Shown piece by piece: positions 8,537-16,387 of a stretch of DNA of 64,000 bases. Position numbers and translations under genes: made by a program. The notes under the pieces are model-generated. The model saw only the letters and a program-made list of their open reading frames with translations, did no database searches and was not told where the DNA came from. Source of the DNA: Rugosimonospora africana (GTDB lineage: Bacteria > Actinomycetota > Actinomycetes > Mycobacteriales > Micromonosporaceae); assembly GCF_016862975.1 (NCBI RefSeq), contig NZ_BONZ01000003.1:62001-126000 (forward strand). Direction: 5' to 3'. Numbering within the stretch: the stretch's first letter is position 1; the number at the start of each line of letters is the position of its first letter.

Positions 8537-8821
8537 ATGACTGTTCTTCCCTTCACCGACGCCCGCAACCGGCTGTCCGAGCTGATCGACGAGGTGGCAA
8601 GGACGCACGAGCGAGTGGAAATCACCCGGCATGGCCATCCCGTCGCCGTACTCATGTCGGCCGACGACCTGGCCGCGCTTGAGGAGTCCCTGGAGGTGCT
8701 GACCAGCCCGGAGGCCATGCGGCAGCTCGCTGAGTCTCGTGCGGCCATCGAGGCCGGCGACGTTCTCGACGCTGATGACCTCGCCGCTCTCATCGCGAAG
8801 CGATCACGGCGCGCGAAGTGA
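8537..8821 (+). CDS. RelB/Phd-YefM-type antitoxin
   Basis: A 94-residue antitoxin. The start MTVLPFTDARNRLSELIDEV and HGHPVAVLMSADDLAALEESLEVL form a Phd/YefM-like DNA-binding fold. The acidic, helical C-terminus (about residues 58-94) should wrap the toxin. ATG at 8537 is chosen over the open frame back to 8453 because the family starts here and a -10 box lies just upstream. It overlaps the toxin gene by 4 bp (GTGA). It differs in sequence from YefM at 8078, so the two modules are not recent copies of each other. Confidence 0.88.
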   Translation: MTVLPFTDARNRLSELIDEVARTHERVEITRHGHPVAVLMSADDLAALEESLEVLTSPEAMRQLAESRAAIEAGDVLDADDLAALIAKRSRRAK

Positions 8822-9111
8822 CGGGATCCGCGTCCCCGCCCCGTTATCAGCTTCGCATCGCCGGACCGGCGGCAAGGGCCTTGGCTGGCCGGCTACCCGA
8901 GAAGGTGGCGACCGCGGTCTATGAATTCGTCACCACCACCCTGCTCGATGACCCCCATCGCGTCGGGAAACCCCTGCTCCTGCCGCCGTTCGAGGGCACC
9001 TGGTCGGCCAGACGCGGCACGTACCGGGTTCTCTACGAGGTCGATGACGAGAACCTTGTTGTCACCGTCACCGCGGTCGAGCATCGAGCCGACGCCTACC
9101 GGTCCCGCTGA
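8818..9111 (+). CDS. RelE-family toxin
   Basis: A 97-residue RelE/ParE-superfamily protein starting with GTG at 8818 inside the antitoxin stop. The family pattern is clear: RIAGPAARALAGRLPEKVATAV (helical N-terminus), DDPHRVGKPLLLPPFEGTWSARRGTYRVLYEVDD, and a C-terminal strand VTVTAVEHRADAYR. The R/Y-rich strand (RRGTYRVLYEV) and the final H/R residues are the usual catalytic surface. It probably cleaves mRNA on the ribosome. It sits between the second and third msrA tail copies. Confidence 0.88.
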   Translation: MTGSASPPRYQLRIAGPAARALAGRLPEKVATAVYEFVTTTLLDDPHRVGKPLLLPPFEGTWSARRGTYRVLYEVDDENLVVTVTAVEHRADAYRSR

Positions 9112-9156
9112 TCTAACCGATCACTCCCGGTTGCCCGACGGCGAACGCTGCCACCA

Positions 9157-9191
9157 AGCAGTACCTGTCGGACGCGAAGAACCCGCACGGG
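9157..9191 (+). repeat. Third, short copy of the msrA 3' region
   Basis: These 35 bases match 8293-8327 with one difference and the corresponding msrA bases with two. Like the second copy it has GACGCGAAGAA where msrA itself has GACGTGAAGAA, so copies two and three are closer to each other. It lies just after the RelE gene and marks the right edge of the island. Confidence 0.8.
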
Positions 9192-9283
9192 GTCCGCAAA
9201 TCAGTCAGACCGGCAGACGCCTCGACCGGGGCCGAAGATGAAGCCGGCTACCCGAGATTCCAATCCCTCGCACCCATGGACGG

Positions 9284-9577
9284 ATGGTCGTCTGTCGAGA
9301 CGCCGAGCTGTTCTTGGATCAGCAGATCAATCAGGTACTCGACCGGCTTGAACCGTACGCAGGTCGCATCGGTGAATTGGTCGCTCGATCCAACGCTGAC
9401 GCTGAGGAGCCGAGCATGGCCGCGTGCCTGGAGATCGTCCGGTGGTACACGCCGGCGGTGGCTGGTGGTGATGTGCCTGACCGGAACTTTCTCGGCTGGG
9501 TGCTGGACCGGCGTGCTCTTGCGTTCCTGGCTCTGACGGGCGCCGTCGTGGACGTCGACGAGTACGACGGCTCCTGA
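9284..9577 (+). CDS. Hypothetical protein, 97 residues
   Basis: An acidic, soluble protein with no family I recognise. The predicted helices (ELFLDQQINQVLDRLEPYAGRIGELVA, AACLEIVRWYTP) and a final acidic tail (VDVDEYDGS) look like real protein, and third codon positions are mostly G or C. No clear ribosome site precedes ATG at 9284. It lies just beyond the toxin-antitoxin island and could be part of it. Confidence 0.4.
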   Translation: MVVCRDAELFLDQQINQVLDRLEPYAGRIGELVARSNADAEEPSMAACLEIVRWYTPAVAGGDVPDRNFLGWVLDRRALAFLALTGAVVDVDEYDGS

Positions 9578-9604
9578 CCCGGCGCCGCGCCAGCCGAAGG
9601 ACGC

Positions 9605-10072
9605 TTACGGCTGGAAGTACTCCGACATCATGGAGCTGACCCAGTCCGGCTGTTTGATGTCCACCGGTGAGAACTCCACCATCGCCGGCTTCAGGTCGAT
9701 GACCGGGGTGCCCGAGACCGCGTCGAGGCCGACCACCGTCAATTCCCGACCGTGGACGGATTCGATGGCGCAGCACGTTACCCCGATGCGGTTCGGCCTG
9801 CGGGGGGCGCGGCCGGCGAACACGCCAACGGGCGGGAGGTCGGCGCGGCCGCGATACGGGCGGGGTTCGCGGTAATCGCCGAGCTCCGGGAACTGGTCGA
9901 AGACGAAGAGAACCTCCACGTGGGAGAAGCCCTCCAGACCTTGGAGGCACGCGTCGCCGAAGCGCTCGTCGACGGTGATGGTGCTGCGGACGGCACCCCA
10001 GTTATCCGTGTTCTGGACATCCGTCCGGTCGTTCCGGACCGTACCAATCGGAGTGATCTCAAAGCTCGGCAT
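9605..10072 (-). CDS. trmO: TrmO-type tRNA methyltransferase (UPF0066)
   Basis: A 155-residue protein matching the TrmO/YaeB family, which methylates N6-threonylcarbamoyladenosine 37 in some tRNAs using S-adenosylmethionine. Landmarks are the start EITPIGTVRN, GLEGFSHVEVLFVFD, and the family signature region GVFAGRAPRRPNRIGVT, followed by VSGTPVIDLKPA. Such proteins are single-domain beta-barrels unlike Rossmann methyltransferases. The length fits the short actinobacterial members. ATG at 10072 is the natural start. It follows the two-component genes on the same strand with a 27-bp gap. Confidence 0.85.
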   Translation of the reverse strand: MPSFEITPIGTVRNDRTDVQNTDNWGAVRSTITVDERFGDACLQGLEGFSHVEVLFVFDQFPELGDYREPRPYRGRADLPPVGVFAGRAPRRPNRIGVTCCAIESVHGRELTVVGLDAVSGTPVIDLKPAMVEFSPVDIKQPDWVSSMMSEYFQP

Positions 10073-10099
10073 CGCTCGAGGCTATCTTCATCGCACCCA

Positions 10100-10747
10100 T
10101 CAAGACGTCAGGCCCGCGCGGATCGCGAGGATGGCGGCCTGCACGCGGTCTCGGCTGCCGGTCTTGGCCAGCACGTTGGTGACGTGGGTCTTGACGGTAC
10201 TCATGGACAGGTAGAGGCGTGCGGCGATCTCGGTGTTGTTCAGGCCGGCGCCGATCAGGGCGAGTACGTCTGTCTCGCGGTGGGTGAGCTGACAGGCGGT
10301 GAGGTCCACGCGCGGGCCGGGACCGGTGGCACGGAGGCGGTCGAGTACGGCGCCGGTGACCTCGGCGGAGAGGATCGCCTCCCCGGCGGCGACGGTGCGG
10401 ACGGCGGCGATCAGGTCGTGGGCGCTGCACCGCTTGAGCAGGAAGCCACGGGCGCCGGCGGCGACGGCGTCGAGGACGTAGGCGTCGTCGTCGAAGGTGG
10501 TCACCACGATGACGGCCGGGGCGTGCGGGATCGTGGCGAGTTCGCGAGTGGCTCGCAGGCCGTCGAGGACCGGCATGCGGATGTCGACGAGGGCGACGTC
10601 GATGCCGGGGTCTGCGCGTACGGCGTCGAGGAACTGCCGGCCGTCGGCCGCTTCGGCGGCGACCTCGATGTCGGGCTGGGAGCGGAGGATGAGGCTGAAG
10701 CCGTCGCGCACCAGGTGCTGGTCGTCGGCGATCGCGACCCGGATCAC
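10100..10747 (-). CDS. NarL/LuxR-family response regulator
   Basis: A 215-residue regulator. The receiver domain (about 1-120) has the acidic pocket ADD at 7-9, phospho-acceptor D55 (ALVDIRMPV) and K105. The LuxR helix-turn-helix (about 148-212) reads LTHRETDVLALIGAGLNNTEIAARLYLSMSTVKTHV. GTG at 10747 overlaps the stop of the upstream kinase gene by 4 bp, so the pair is translationally coupled and surely a cognate system. Target genes are unknown; the divergent CDP-alcohol phosphotransferase operon is the nearest candidate. Confidence 0.93.
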   Translation of the reverse strand: MIRVAIADDQHLVRDGFSLILRSQPDIEVAAEAADGRQFLDAVRADPGIDVALVDIRMPVLDGLRATRELATIPHAPAVIVVTTFDDDAYVLDAVAAGARGFLLKRCSAHDLIAAVRTVAAGEAILSAEVTGAVLDRLRATGPGPRVDLTACQLTHRETDVLALIGAGLNNTEIAARLYLSMSTVKTHVTNVLAKTGSRDRVQAAILAIRAGLTS

Positions 10748-11850
10748 TGCGCGCCCGCCGGCAGGTTGGCTTCGAGGATGGTGCCGCCGCCGGGGCGTTC
10801 GCTGAGGTTCCAACTGCCGCCGCAGGCGCGCACGCGTTCCTGGATGCCGAGCAGGCCGGAGCCACGGCCGGGTGCGCGGGGTGGGCCGATGCCGTCGTCG
10901 CTGACGCGCAGGAGTACGCGGTCGCCGACGCGGACCAGATCGACCCAGGCGGCGGTGGCCTTGGCGTGGCGGGCGATGTTGGTGAGCGCTTCCTGGGCGA
11001 TGCGGTAGACCGTCAACGTGCCGATCTCGTCCAGCCCCGGGGCGGAGTCGAGGGTCACCCGCACGGTCAGGCCCTGCTGGCGTAACGGTTCGGCGAGCAG
11101 TTCGTCGATGTCGGACAGGCGCGGCGGCGCGCTCACCACGATCGCCGCGTTCGGGTCCCGCAGGTGCGTGACGAGGGTGTCCAACTCGCCCAGTGCGGTG
11201 CGGCCGCTGTCCGCGATGGCCCGCAGCGCCGCGGCGGGGTCGTCGCTGAACTGGCCTGCCTCGGCCTGGACCACCATCGCGGTGACGTGATGACCGACAA
11301 CGTCGTGCAGCTCGCGGGCGAGGTTGGTGCGCTGTTCCAGCCAAGCCGCCTGGTCGCGCAGCTGGCTCGTCTCCCGGCTGAGGATGCGCCGGCGCGACCA
11401 GGACCTCAGCAGGGCCGCGAGCAGATAACCGGCGGCCACAAAGATCACCGGCTGTTCGTAGAGACCCCGCCCGTCAAGCAGCGCGTACGTCAGGGCGCCG
11501 ATCGCGCCGATCAGACCACCCGACCAGCCGAGCCAGGGGTGTTCAGAGGGGTCCTCGCAGGTGGAAAGGAAGACGAGGGCGGCGACGGCGAGGCCCAGTT
11601 GGACCGATTCGCCGGTACTCACGATCGCCACGAACCCGGCGCAGAGGGCGAAGACGATGGCGCGGTACCGCGGCCGAAGCGCGACAGCTAGGAGGCCGAC
11701 CGGTAGCACCGGCCATACCCAGCCGGGCGAAACGGACATGCCTCCGTCGACGGTGGTGAGCACGAGGGCGACGAGCATGCCCGCGGCGCCGTACGCGAGC
11801 CGGCGAACGTTCTCCGGTCTACGCAACCGCTCCTGCACCTCGATGACCAC
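10744..11850 (-). CDS. Sensor histidine kinase (HisKA_3 type)
   Basis: A membrane kinase of about 368 residues. Residues 1-150 contain five to six hydrophobic segments with little extracytoplasmic sequence, so it may sense a membrane-associated signal. The dimerisation box carries H182 in RELHDVVGHHVT. The ATPase domain shows the N-box QEALTNIARHAKA and the G-box DDGIGPP...GSGLLGIQERV. The start is uncertain: GTG at 11850 is used, another GTG lies 12 bases downstream, and the frame is open to 11937. It is partnered with the response regulator through a 4-bp overlap. Confidence 0.85.
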   Translation of the reverse strand: MVIEVQERLRRPENVRRLAYGAAGMLVALVLTTVDGGMSVSPGWVWPVLPVGLLAVALRPRYRAIVFALCAGFVAIVSTGESVQLGLAVAALVFLSTCEDPSEHPWLGWSGGLIGAIGALTYALLDGRGLYEQPVIFVAAGYLLAALLRSWSRRRILSRETSQLRDQAAWLEQRTNLARELHDVVGHHVTAMVVQAEAGQFSDDPAAALRAIADSGRTALGELDTLVTHLRDPNAAIVVSAPPRLSDIDELLAEPLRQQGLTVRVTLDSAPGLDEIGTLTVYRIAQEALTNIARHAKATAAWVDLVRVGDRVLLRVSDDGIGPPRAPGRGSGLLGIQERVRACGGSWNLSERPGGGTILEANLPAGAQ

Positions 11851-11990
11851 CCGCCCAGTCTCCGCGACCCGAACGCCGCCTGACCAGGTACCCAGGTACC
11901 GGGTCGACCGGCACCCCGGTGCCGCCGCCCCGGCCACGTCGGTACCCCGGCCCGTTCCGCGGGAGGTATCCGCGACGCGACGCTGCCGGG

Positions 11991-12584
11991 GTGACTGCTA
12001 CCGAGTTCCGCACCACTATCCGGATCGGCCCGCTCCGGACGCTACCCAACGTCATCACTGCTGTCCGTACGGTAGCTGCCGTCGCGGTTGGTGTCGCTGC
12101 CCTCGTGACCGGCTCGATGGAACTGCTCGTGCTCGCCTACGGCTGCTACTGGGTCGGCGACATCCTCGACGGCTGGACTGCCCGGCGGTTGCGGCAGGAA
12201 ACCCGCGCCGGCGCGGTGTTCGACATCGTCAGCGATCGCGCGTGCACCGCCGTGTTGTGTCTGACTCTCGTGACTCTCGTACCCGACGTCGCCGTGGTGG
12301 CCGTCGTCTTCCTGCTGTCGTTCATGGTGCTGGACACCATGCTGTCGCTGTCGTTCCTGTGCTGGCCCGTGCTCGGCCCCAACTACTTCCAGCTGGTCGA
12401 CCGGCGGGTGTGGGCGCTGAACTGGTCGCCGCTGGCGAAGGGCGTCAACAGTGCGGGAGTCATCGTCACTGTCGCATGTGGACAGTACAAGGTCGCGCTG
12501 GGCGTCGCCGTCGCGATCCTCCTCGTGAAGCTATGGTCGGCCGGCGAGGTGGCCCAGCTGCTCAACCGGCAGGGTCGGGCGTGA
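11991..12584 (+). CDS. CDP-alcohol phosphatidyltransferase family protein
   Basis: A 197-residue membrane enzyme. It has the complete CDP-alcohol phosphotransferase motif D-x2-D-G-x2-A-R-x8-G-x3-D-x3-D, with D57, D60, G61, A64, R65, G74, D78 and D82. About six transmembrane segments surround it. These enzymes transfer a phospho-alcohol from a CDP-activated donor, usually in phospholipid synthesis; the acceptor here cannot be read from sequence. GTG at 11991 is preferred; the frame is open to 11919 and upstream sequence is Arg/Pro-rich. It overlaps the next gene by 4 bp. Confidence 0.82.
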   Translation: MTATEFRTTIRIGPLRTLPNVITAVRTVAAVAVGVAALVTGSMELLVLAYGCYWVGDILDGWTARRLRQETRAGAVFDIVSDRACTAVLCLTLVTLVPDVAVVAVVFLLSFMVLDTMLSLSFLCWPVLGPNYFQLVDRRVWALNWSPLAKGVNSAGVIVTVACGQYKVALGVAVAILLVKLWSAGEVAQLLNRQGRA

Positions 12585-13051
12585 GCGGTCTGCTGGAGGC
12601 CGTCATCGCGCTCGGCTACGGGTTCGCCTCGGCCGTCGTCCCGCTCGTCAACGCCGAAGCCTTCGCGGTGGTCGCTGGTACGCACGGGAGCCACGTCGCG
12701 GTCGCCGTGCTCGGGCTGGCGCTCGGGCAGACGGCCGGCAAGCTGCTGCTGTTCGAATCCGCCCGCCGGGCCACGGGACGGCTCGCCCGGCGGATCGCGC
12801 GTGGACCGCGATCGGCTCGCGCGGCGGCCCGGGCCTCCCGGTGGGCGGGCTCCATCCGGCGCTGGCTCTCCCGCCGCAGGACCGGCCTGCCCACCGTGTT
12901 CGTCTCGGCCGCCACCGGCATCCCACCGTTGGCCGCGGTCAGTCTCGCTGCGGGTACCGCCGACCTTCGACGCTGCGAGTTCGCCGCGGCGTGCCTACTC
13001 GGACGAGTCATCCGCTTCGCCATCCTCGCCCTGCCCTTGGCGCTGGCCTGA
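12581..13051 (+). CDS. YqaA-like/SNARE-associated (VTT) membrane protein
   Basis: A 156-residue membrane protein starting with GTG at 12581, inside the stop of the preceding gene. The pattern ALGYGFASAVVPLVNAEAFAVVAG, then LGLALGQTAGKLLLFE, a basic loop (about 65-105) and ATGIPPLAAVSLAAG fits the VTT/YqaA branch of the DedA-like family. Some members scramble or transport lipids. Coupling to a CDP-alcohol phosphotransferase suggests the pair makes and moves a lipid, but this is inference. Confidence 0.7.
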   Translation: MSGLLEAVIALGYGFASAVVPLVNAEAFAVVAGTHGSHVAVAVLGLALGQTAGKLLLFESARRATGRLARRIARGPRSARAAARASRWAGSIRRWLSRRRTGLPTVFVSAATGIPPLAAVSLAAGTADLRRCEFAAACLLGRVIRFAILALPLALA

Positions 13052-13130
13052 AACCCCCATAGCCAAGCTGGCCTGACGCGGCCGCGTCTCAGACTCCGAG
13101 AGGCCGTGTCGGGACGGATAAAATGCGACC

Positions 13131-13544
13131 ATGCCTGCTTCTGAGCAGCCCGGCCAGCGCAACGCATTCATTCTTTCGTTCCGTCGTCATCGAGGTCTGT
13201 GGCTTCTCGGCATCATCGGCGTCAGAGTGGTGACGGTCGTGGTCCCGCTCGTACTCGGGTTCATGACGCATTCCAGTGGCCCCATCGCGAGCCTGTGCAC
13301 GTCGGTCACCCACCAGCGAGTCTTGCCGGACGGCATCTCCTTCGACTGCACCACGAAGGACGGCGACTCGGCTGTCCTGGCCCTGGCCCACTCGCAGGCA
13401 ACTCGCGACCTCGTCCTCAACGGAGCCAGCACCCGTGGCAGTGTGGCCGAGAGCCAGCTCACCGCTCACGGCCGGCCTGTCTACTGGGGCTCGTCCGGTT
13501 CACCGGCATTCGTGAACGCGGTCAAGCACAAGCTGGGCGCCTGA
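13131..13544 (+). CDS. Single-pass membrane or secreted hypothetical protein
   Basis: A 137-residue protein with a basic N-terminus, one hydrophobic segment at about residues 22-44 (GLWLLGIIGVRVVTVVVPLVLG) and an extracytoplasmic domain of about 90 residues holding two cysteines (C56, C73). No family recognised. The ATG at 13131 follows GC-poor sequence, but no strong ribosome site is visible. It stands alone, with 250 bp before the MarR operon. Confidence 0.5.
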   Translation: MPASEQPGQRNAFILSFRRHRGLWLLGIIGVRVVTVVVPLVLGFMTHSSGPIASLCTSVTHQRVLPDGISFDCTTKDGDSAVLALAHSQATRDLVLNGASTRGSVAESQLTAHGRPVYWGSSGSPAFVNAVKHKLGA

Positions 13545-13753
13545 CGCCGACTGGGCGTGCTCAGTCGCCGCCAGATCGCGTCGTGATCGGTGTCGAACGC
13601 CAGGCACACCCACCAGGCCGGGCGACTCGATTGCCCCAGGCGCATCCCGGCAGATGGCACGCGCACAGGGCTCAAGCTGCACGACTCGCCCATCGCGGTA
13701 CCCGAGCCCGATTCGCCGCGCTGCGCCCAGCTGAGCACCGACTGCCAAGATTC

Positions 13754-13781
13754 GACAAGAGGATTACACAAGTGGCTTGTC
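13754..13781. promoter_or_regulatory. Candidate MarR operator
   Basis: The palindrome ACAAG-TGG-CTTGT lies at 13768-13780. A second half-site GACAAG (13754-13759) also pairs with CTTGTC (13776-13781). They lie 21 to 48 bp before the MarR start. Autoregulatory MarR operators typically sit here and have this size. Confidence 0.5.
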
Positions 13782-13801
13782 TTTCTAGTACGTTGGGAGG
13801 C

Positions 13802-14278
13802 GTGGACGAGCCGAAGAAGGACCGGGGCACGGCCGAAGTCGCGGTACGGCTGTCGGTGGCGCTGAAGCGACTGCGCTCCCGGCTGCGGGAAGAGGCGGGG
13901 ATGACCCGCACCGGCTTCACGCTCACCCAGCTGGCACTCCTCCAGCGCCTCGTCGACGGCGGCCCGACCACCGCAGCCTCGCTCGCCGCCGCCGAGCATG
14001 TGAGCCAGCAGGCCATCGCGCAGAGCGTGGCGCCCCTGAAGGAGGCGGGCCTGGTGCAGACCGCGCCGGGCGTCAGTGACCGCCGCAAGGTCATGATCAG
14101 CGTCACCCAGTCCGGCCGCGATCTGTACGTGTCGCTGCTGATGTCGCGTGAGGCGTGGCTGACCCGAGCGATCGACACGATCGTGAGCCCGCGGGAACGG
14201 GCTGCCCTCGAGACGGCGATCGAGCTGTTAGAGCGGCTGGCGGCGGCCGACCTGCGTCCGGACCTCGAGATCAAATGA
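13802..14278 (+). CDS. MarR-family transcriptional regulator
   Basis: A regulator of about 158 residues. It has dimerisation helices at both ends and a winged helix in the middle (LTQLALLQRLVDGG, TTAASLAAAEHVSQQAIAQSVAPLKEAGLV, DRRKVMISVTQSGRDLY). Starts are ambiguous: GTG at 13802 has GGGAGG only one base away, and GTG at 13766 lies within the operator palindrome. Its stop overlaps the start of the MFS gene (ATGA), so it probably controls that transporter and its attached enzyme in response to a small ligand. Confidence 0.85.
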   Translation: MDEPKKDRGTAEVAVRLSVALKRLRSRLREEAGMTRTGFTLTQLALLQRLVDGGPTTAASLAAAEHVSQQAIAQSVAPLKEAGLVQTAPGVSDRRKVMISVTQSGRDLYVSLLMSREAWLTRAIDTIVSPRERAALETAIELLERLAAADLRPDLEIK

Positions 14279-16302
14279 CGCTGTCGACCAGCACTCCGAG
14301 TGGTCTCGACCGGGCCGACGCGTTCCGGTGGAAGTTCGTCGCCCCGCTGTTCCTGGGCTCCGCACTCAACCCGATCAACAGCTCGGTCATCGCGACGGCG
14401 CTGGTACCGATCGCCGTGGCCATGCACGTCTCGGTCGGGCGCACCGCATTGCTGGTCTCGGCGCTGTACCTGGCCAGCGCGATCGCCCAACCGACGGCCG
14501 GGAAGCTGTCCGAGGTCCTCGGTCCGCGCCGGGTCTTCCTGACCGGGATCGTCATCGTGCTGGCCGGCGGCGTGCTCGGCGGGCTGAGTCAGGACCTGGC
14601 GATGCTGGTCGTGGCGCGGGTGCTCATCGGCATCGGCACGTCGGCCGGGTACCCGTCCGCGATGCTGCTGATCCGCCGCCGGGCGGCGTGGGCCGGCCTG
14701 GACGCCCCGCCGGGCGGCGTACTGGGCGGGTTGGCCATCGCCGGGCTGTCCACCATCGCGGTCGGTCCGCCCATCGGCGGCCTGCTCGTCGGCGCGTTCG
14801 GCTGGCGGGCGGCGTTCCTGATCAATATCCCGATCACGCTCGTCGCGCTGGCCATGGCCGCGTACTGGATCCCCCACGACCGTCCGGTCGACGGCCCGAT
14901 GCGGGTACGCGACGTGGCGTCCCGCATCGACGTGGCCGGCATCGCGGGCTTCGGCGGCGCGATGACCGCTCTGCTGGTCTTCCTGATGTCGTTGCCGCAC
15001 CCGGACTACATCGCGCTGGCCGTGGCGGTCGTCGTCGGCGCCGCACTGGTCGGCTGGGAGCTGCGCGCGGCGACTCCGTTCTTCGACGTGCGCCAGCTGA
15101 TCGCGAACGCCGCTCTGACCCGGACCTACCTCCGCAGCGGGCTGACCCTGCTGGGCGTCTACACCGTGCTGTACGGCATCAGCCAGTGGCTGGAGGCCGG
15201 CCGGGGCTACTCCGCCGAGCAGGCCGGCCTGCTCATCCTGCCGATGGGTGCCCTGGCGGCCGTCATTTCACGGCCGGTGTCCCGGCGCAATCTGGTGCGC
15301 GCACCGCTGATCGCGGCCGCCGCCGCTATGCTGGCCGGCTCGGTCGGCGTGCTGTTCTTCACCAGCCACAGTCCGGCGATCCTGCTCGTGGGCGTGACGC
15401 TGGTCTTCGGGATCACCATCGGTACCACCTCAGTCGGCAACCAGACCGCGCTGTACGCGCAGGCCCCGCCCGAGCAGGTCGGTACCGCCTCCGGCCTGTT
15501 CCGCACGTTCAGCTATATCGGGTCGATCGCCTCGGCCACCCTCACCGGCATCGCGTTCCGCACCAGAGTCACCGACCACGGCCTGCACGTCACCGCCATC
15601 ATCCTGGCGGCGGTCGCCGCCGTCGTGCTGCTCATGACCCTGGCCGACCGCCGGCTGCGGGATCCCGCACCGCCCCCGTCCACCGACCGCGACCACCCTC
15701 AAGGAGTACCCGTGAACGAGTCCACCGTCGATCCCCGGCAGACCGCGCTGCTCGTGATGGACCTCCAGCCCGCGATTCTCGGCTCCTTCCCGGACGCCGA
15801 CGCGCTGCTGACCCGGCTGGCCAGCGCGATCGCCACCGCACGCGACCGGGGAGCGCACGTCGGCTACGTCCGGGTGGCCTTCGAGGACGCCGACTACGCG
15901 GCGATCCCGCCGGAGAACAAGACGTTCGCCAGGCTCTCGGGCGGGAACTACCTGCACAATGCGGCTCCGGAGTCGGCCGTCCACGATGACGTAGCGCCGC
16001 GCACGGGCGACATCGTGGTACGGAAGACCCGGGTGGGCGCGTTCTCCACCACCGACTTGGACCGGCAGTTGCGCGACCGGGGTGTGACGACCCTGATCCT
16101 GGGCGGCATCAGCACCAGTGGCGTCGTCCTCTCCACGGTGCGCGACGCGGCAGACCGCGACTACCGGGTCTTCGTGCTGTCCGACGGCAGCGCGGACTCC
16201 GACCGCGAGGTGCATGACGTGTTGACGCAGAAGGTCTTCCCCCGGCAGGCGGACGTCATCACGGTCGCCGAACTCCCCGACCTTCTCGGCACGGCGGCGT
16301 GA
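14275..16302 (+). CDS. MFS transporter fused in frame to an isochorismatase-like domain
   Basis: One uninterrupted frame of 675 residues. Residues 1 to about 465 form a DHA2-like major facilitator with about 14 hydrophobic segments and the motif-A-like loop GKLSEVLGPRRVF. Residues 480-675 form an isochorismatase-like hydrolase domain. Its D (LLVMDLQPAI) and K (VVRKTRVGAF) are present, but the usual catalytic cysteine is absent: the loop reads GGISTSGVVLST. AAGGAG at 15701-15706 and an in-frame GTG at 15712 could start the second domain separately, yet no stop separates the two. So either a true fusion, a lost transporter stop codon, or two products. The gene is coupled to marR. Confidence 0.82.
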   Translation: MTLSTSTPSGLDRADAFRWKFVAPLFLGSALNPINSSVIATALVPIAVAMHVSVGRTALLVSALYLASAIAQPTAGKLSEVLGPRRVFLTGIVIVLAGGVLGGLSQDLAMLVVARVLIGIGTSAGYPSAMLLIRRRAAWAGLDAPPGGVLGGLAIAGLSTIAVGPPIGGLLVGAFGWRAAFLINIPITLVALAMAAYWIPHDRPVDGPMRVRDVASRIDVAGIAGFGGAMTALLVFLMSLPHPDYIALAVAVVVGAALVGWELRAATPFFDVRQLIANAALTRTYLRSGLTLLGVYTVLYGISQWLEAGRGYSAEQAGLLILPMGALAAVISRPVSRRNLVRAPLIAAAAAMLAGSVGVLFFTSHSPAILLVGVTLVFGITIGTTSVGNQTALYAQAPPEQVGTASGLFRTFSYIGSIASATLTGIAFRTRVTDHGLHVTAIILAAVAAVVLLMTLADRRLRDPAPPPSTDRDHPQGVPVNESTVDPRQTALLVMDLQPAILGSFPDADALLTRLASAIATARDRGAHVGYVRVAFEDADYAAIPPENKTFARLSGGNYLHNAAPESAVHDDVAPRTGDIVVRKTRVGAFSTTDLDRQLRDRGVTTLILGGISTSGVVLSTVRDAADRDYRVFVLSDGSADSDREVHDVLTQKVFPRQADVITVAELPDLLGTAA

Positions 16303-16387
16303 GCCCCGGCCGGGACCGGTGGTTCGCCGCGTAAGCGAACTGTAAGGCGTCCGTCGCCGCCCGGTGCGGGTCCTAAAGGGTATGCGC

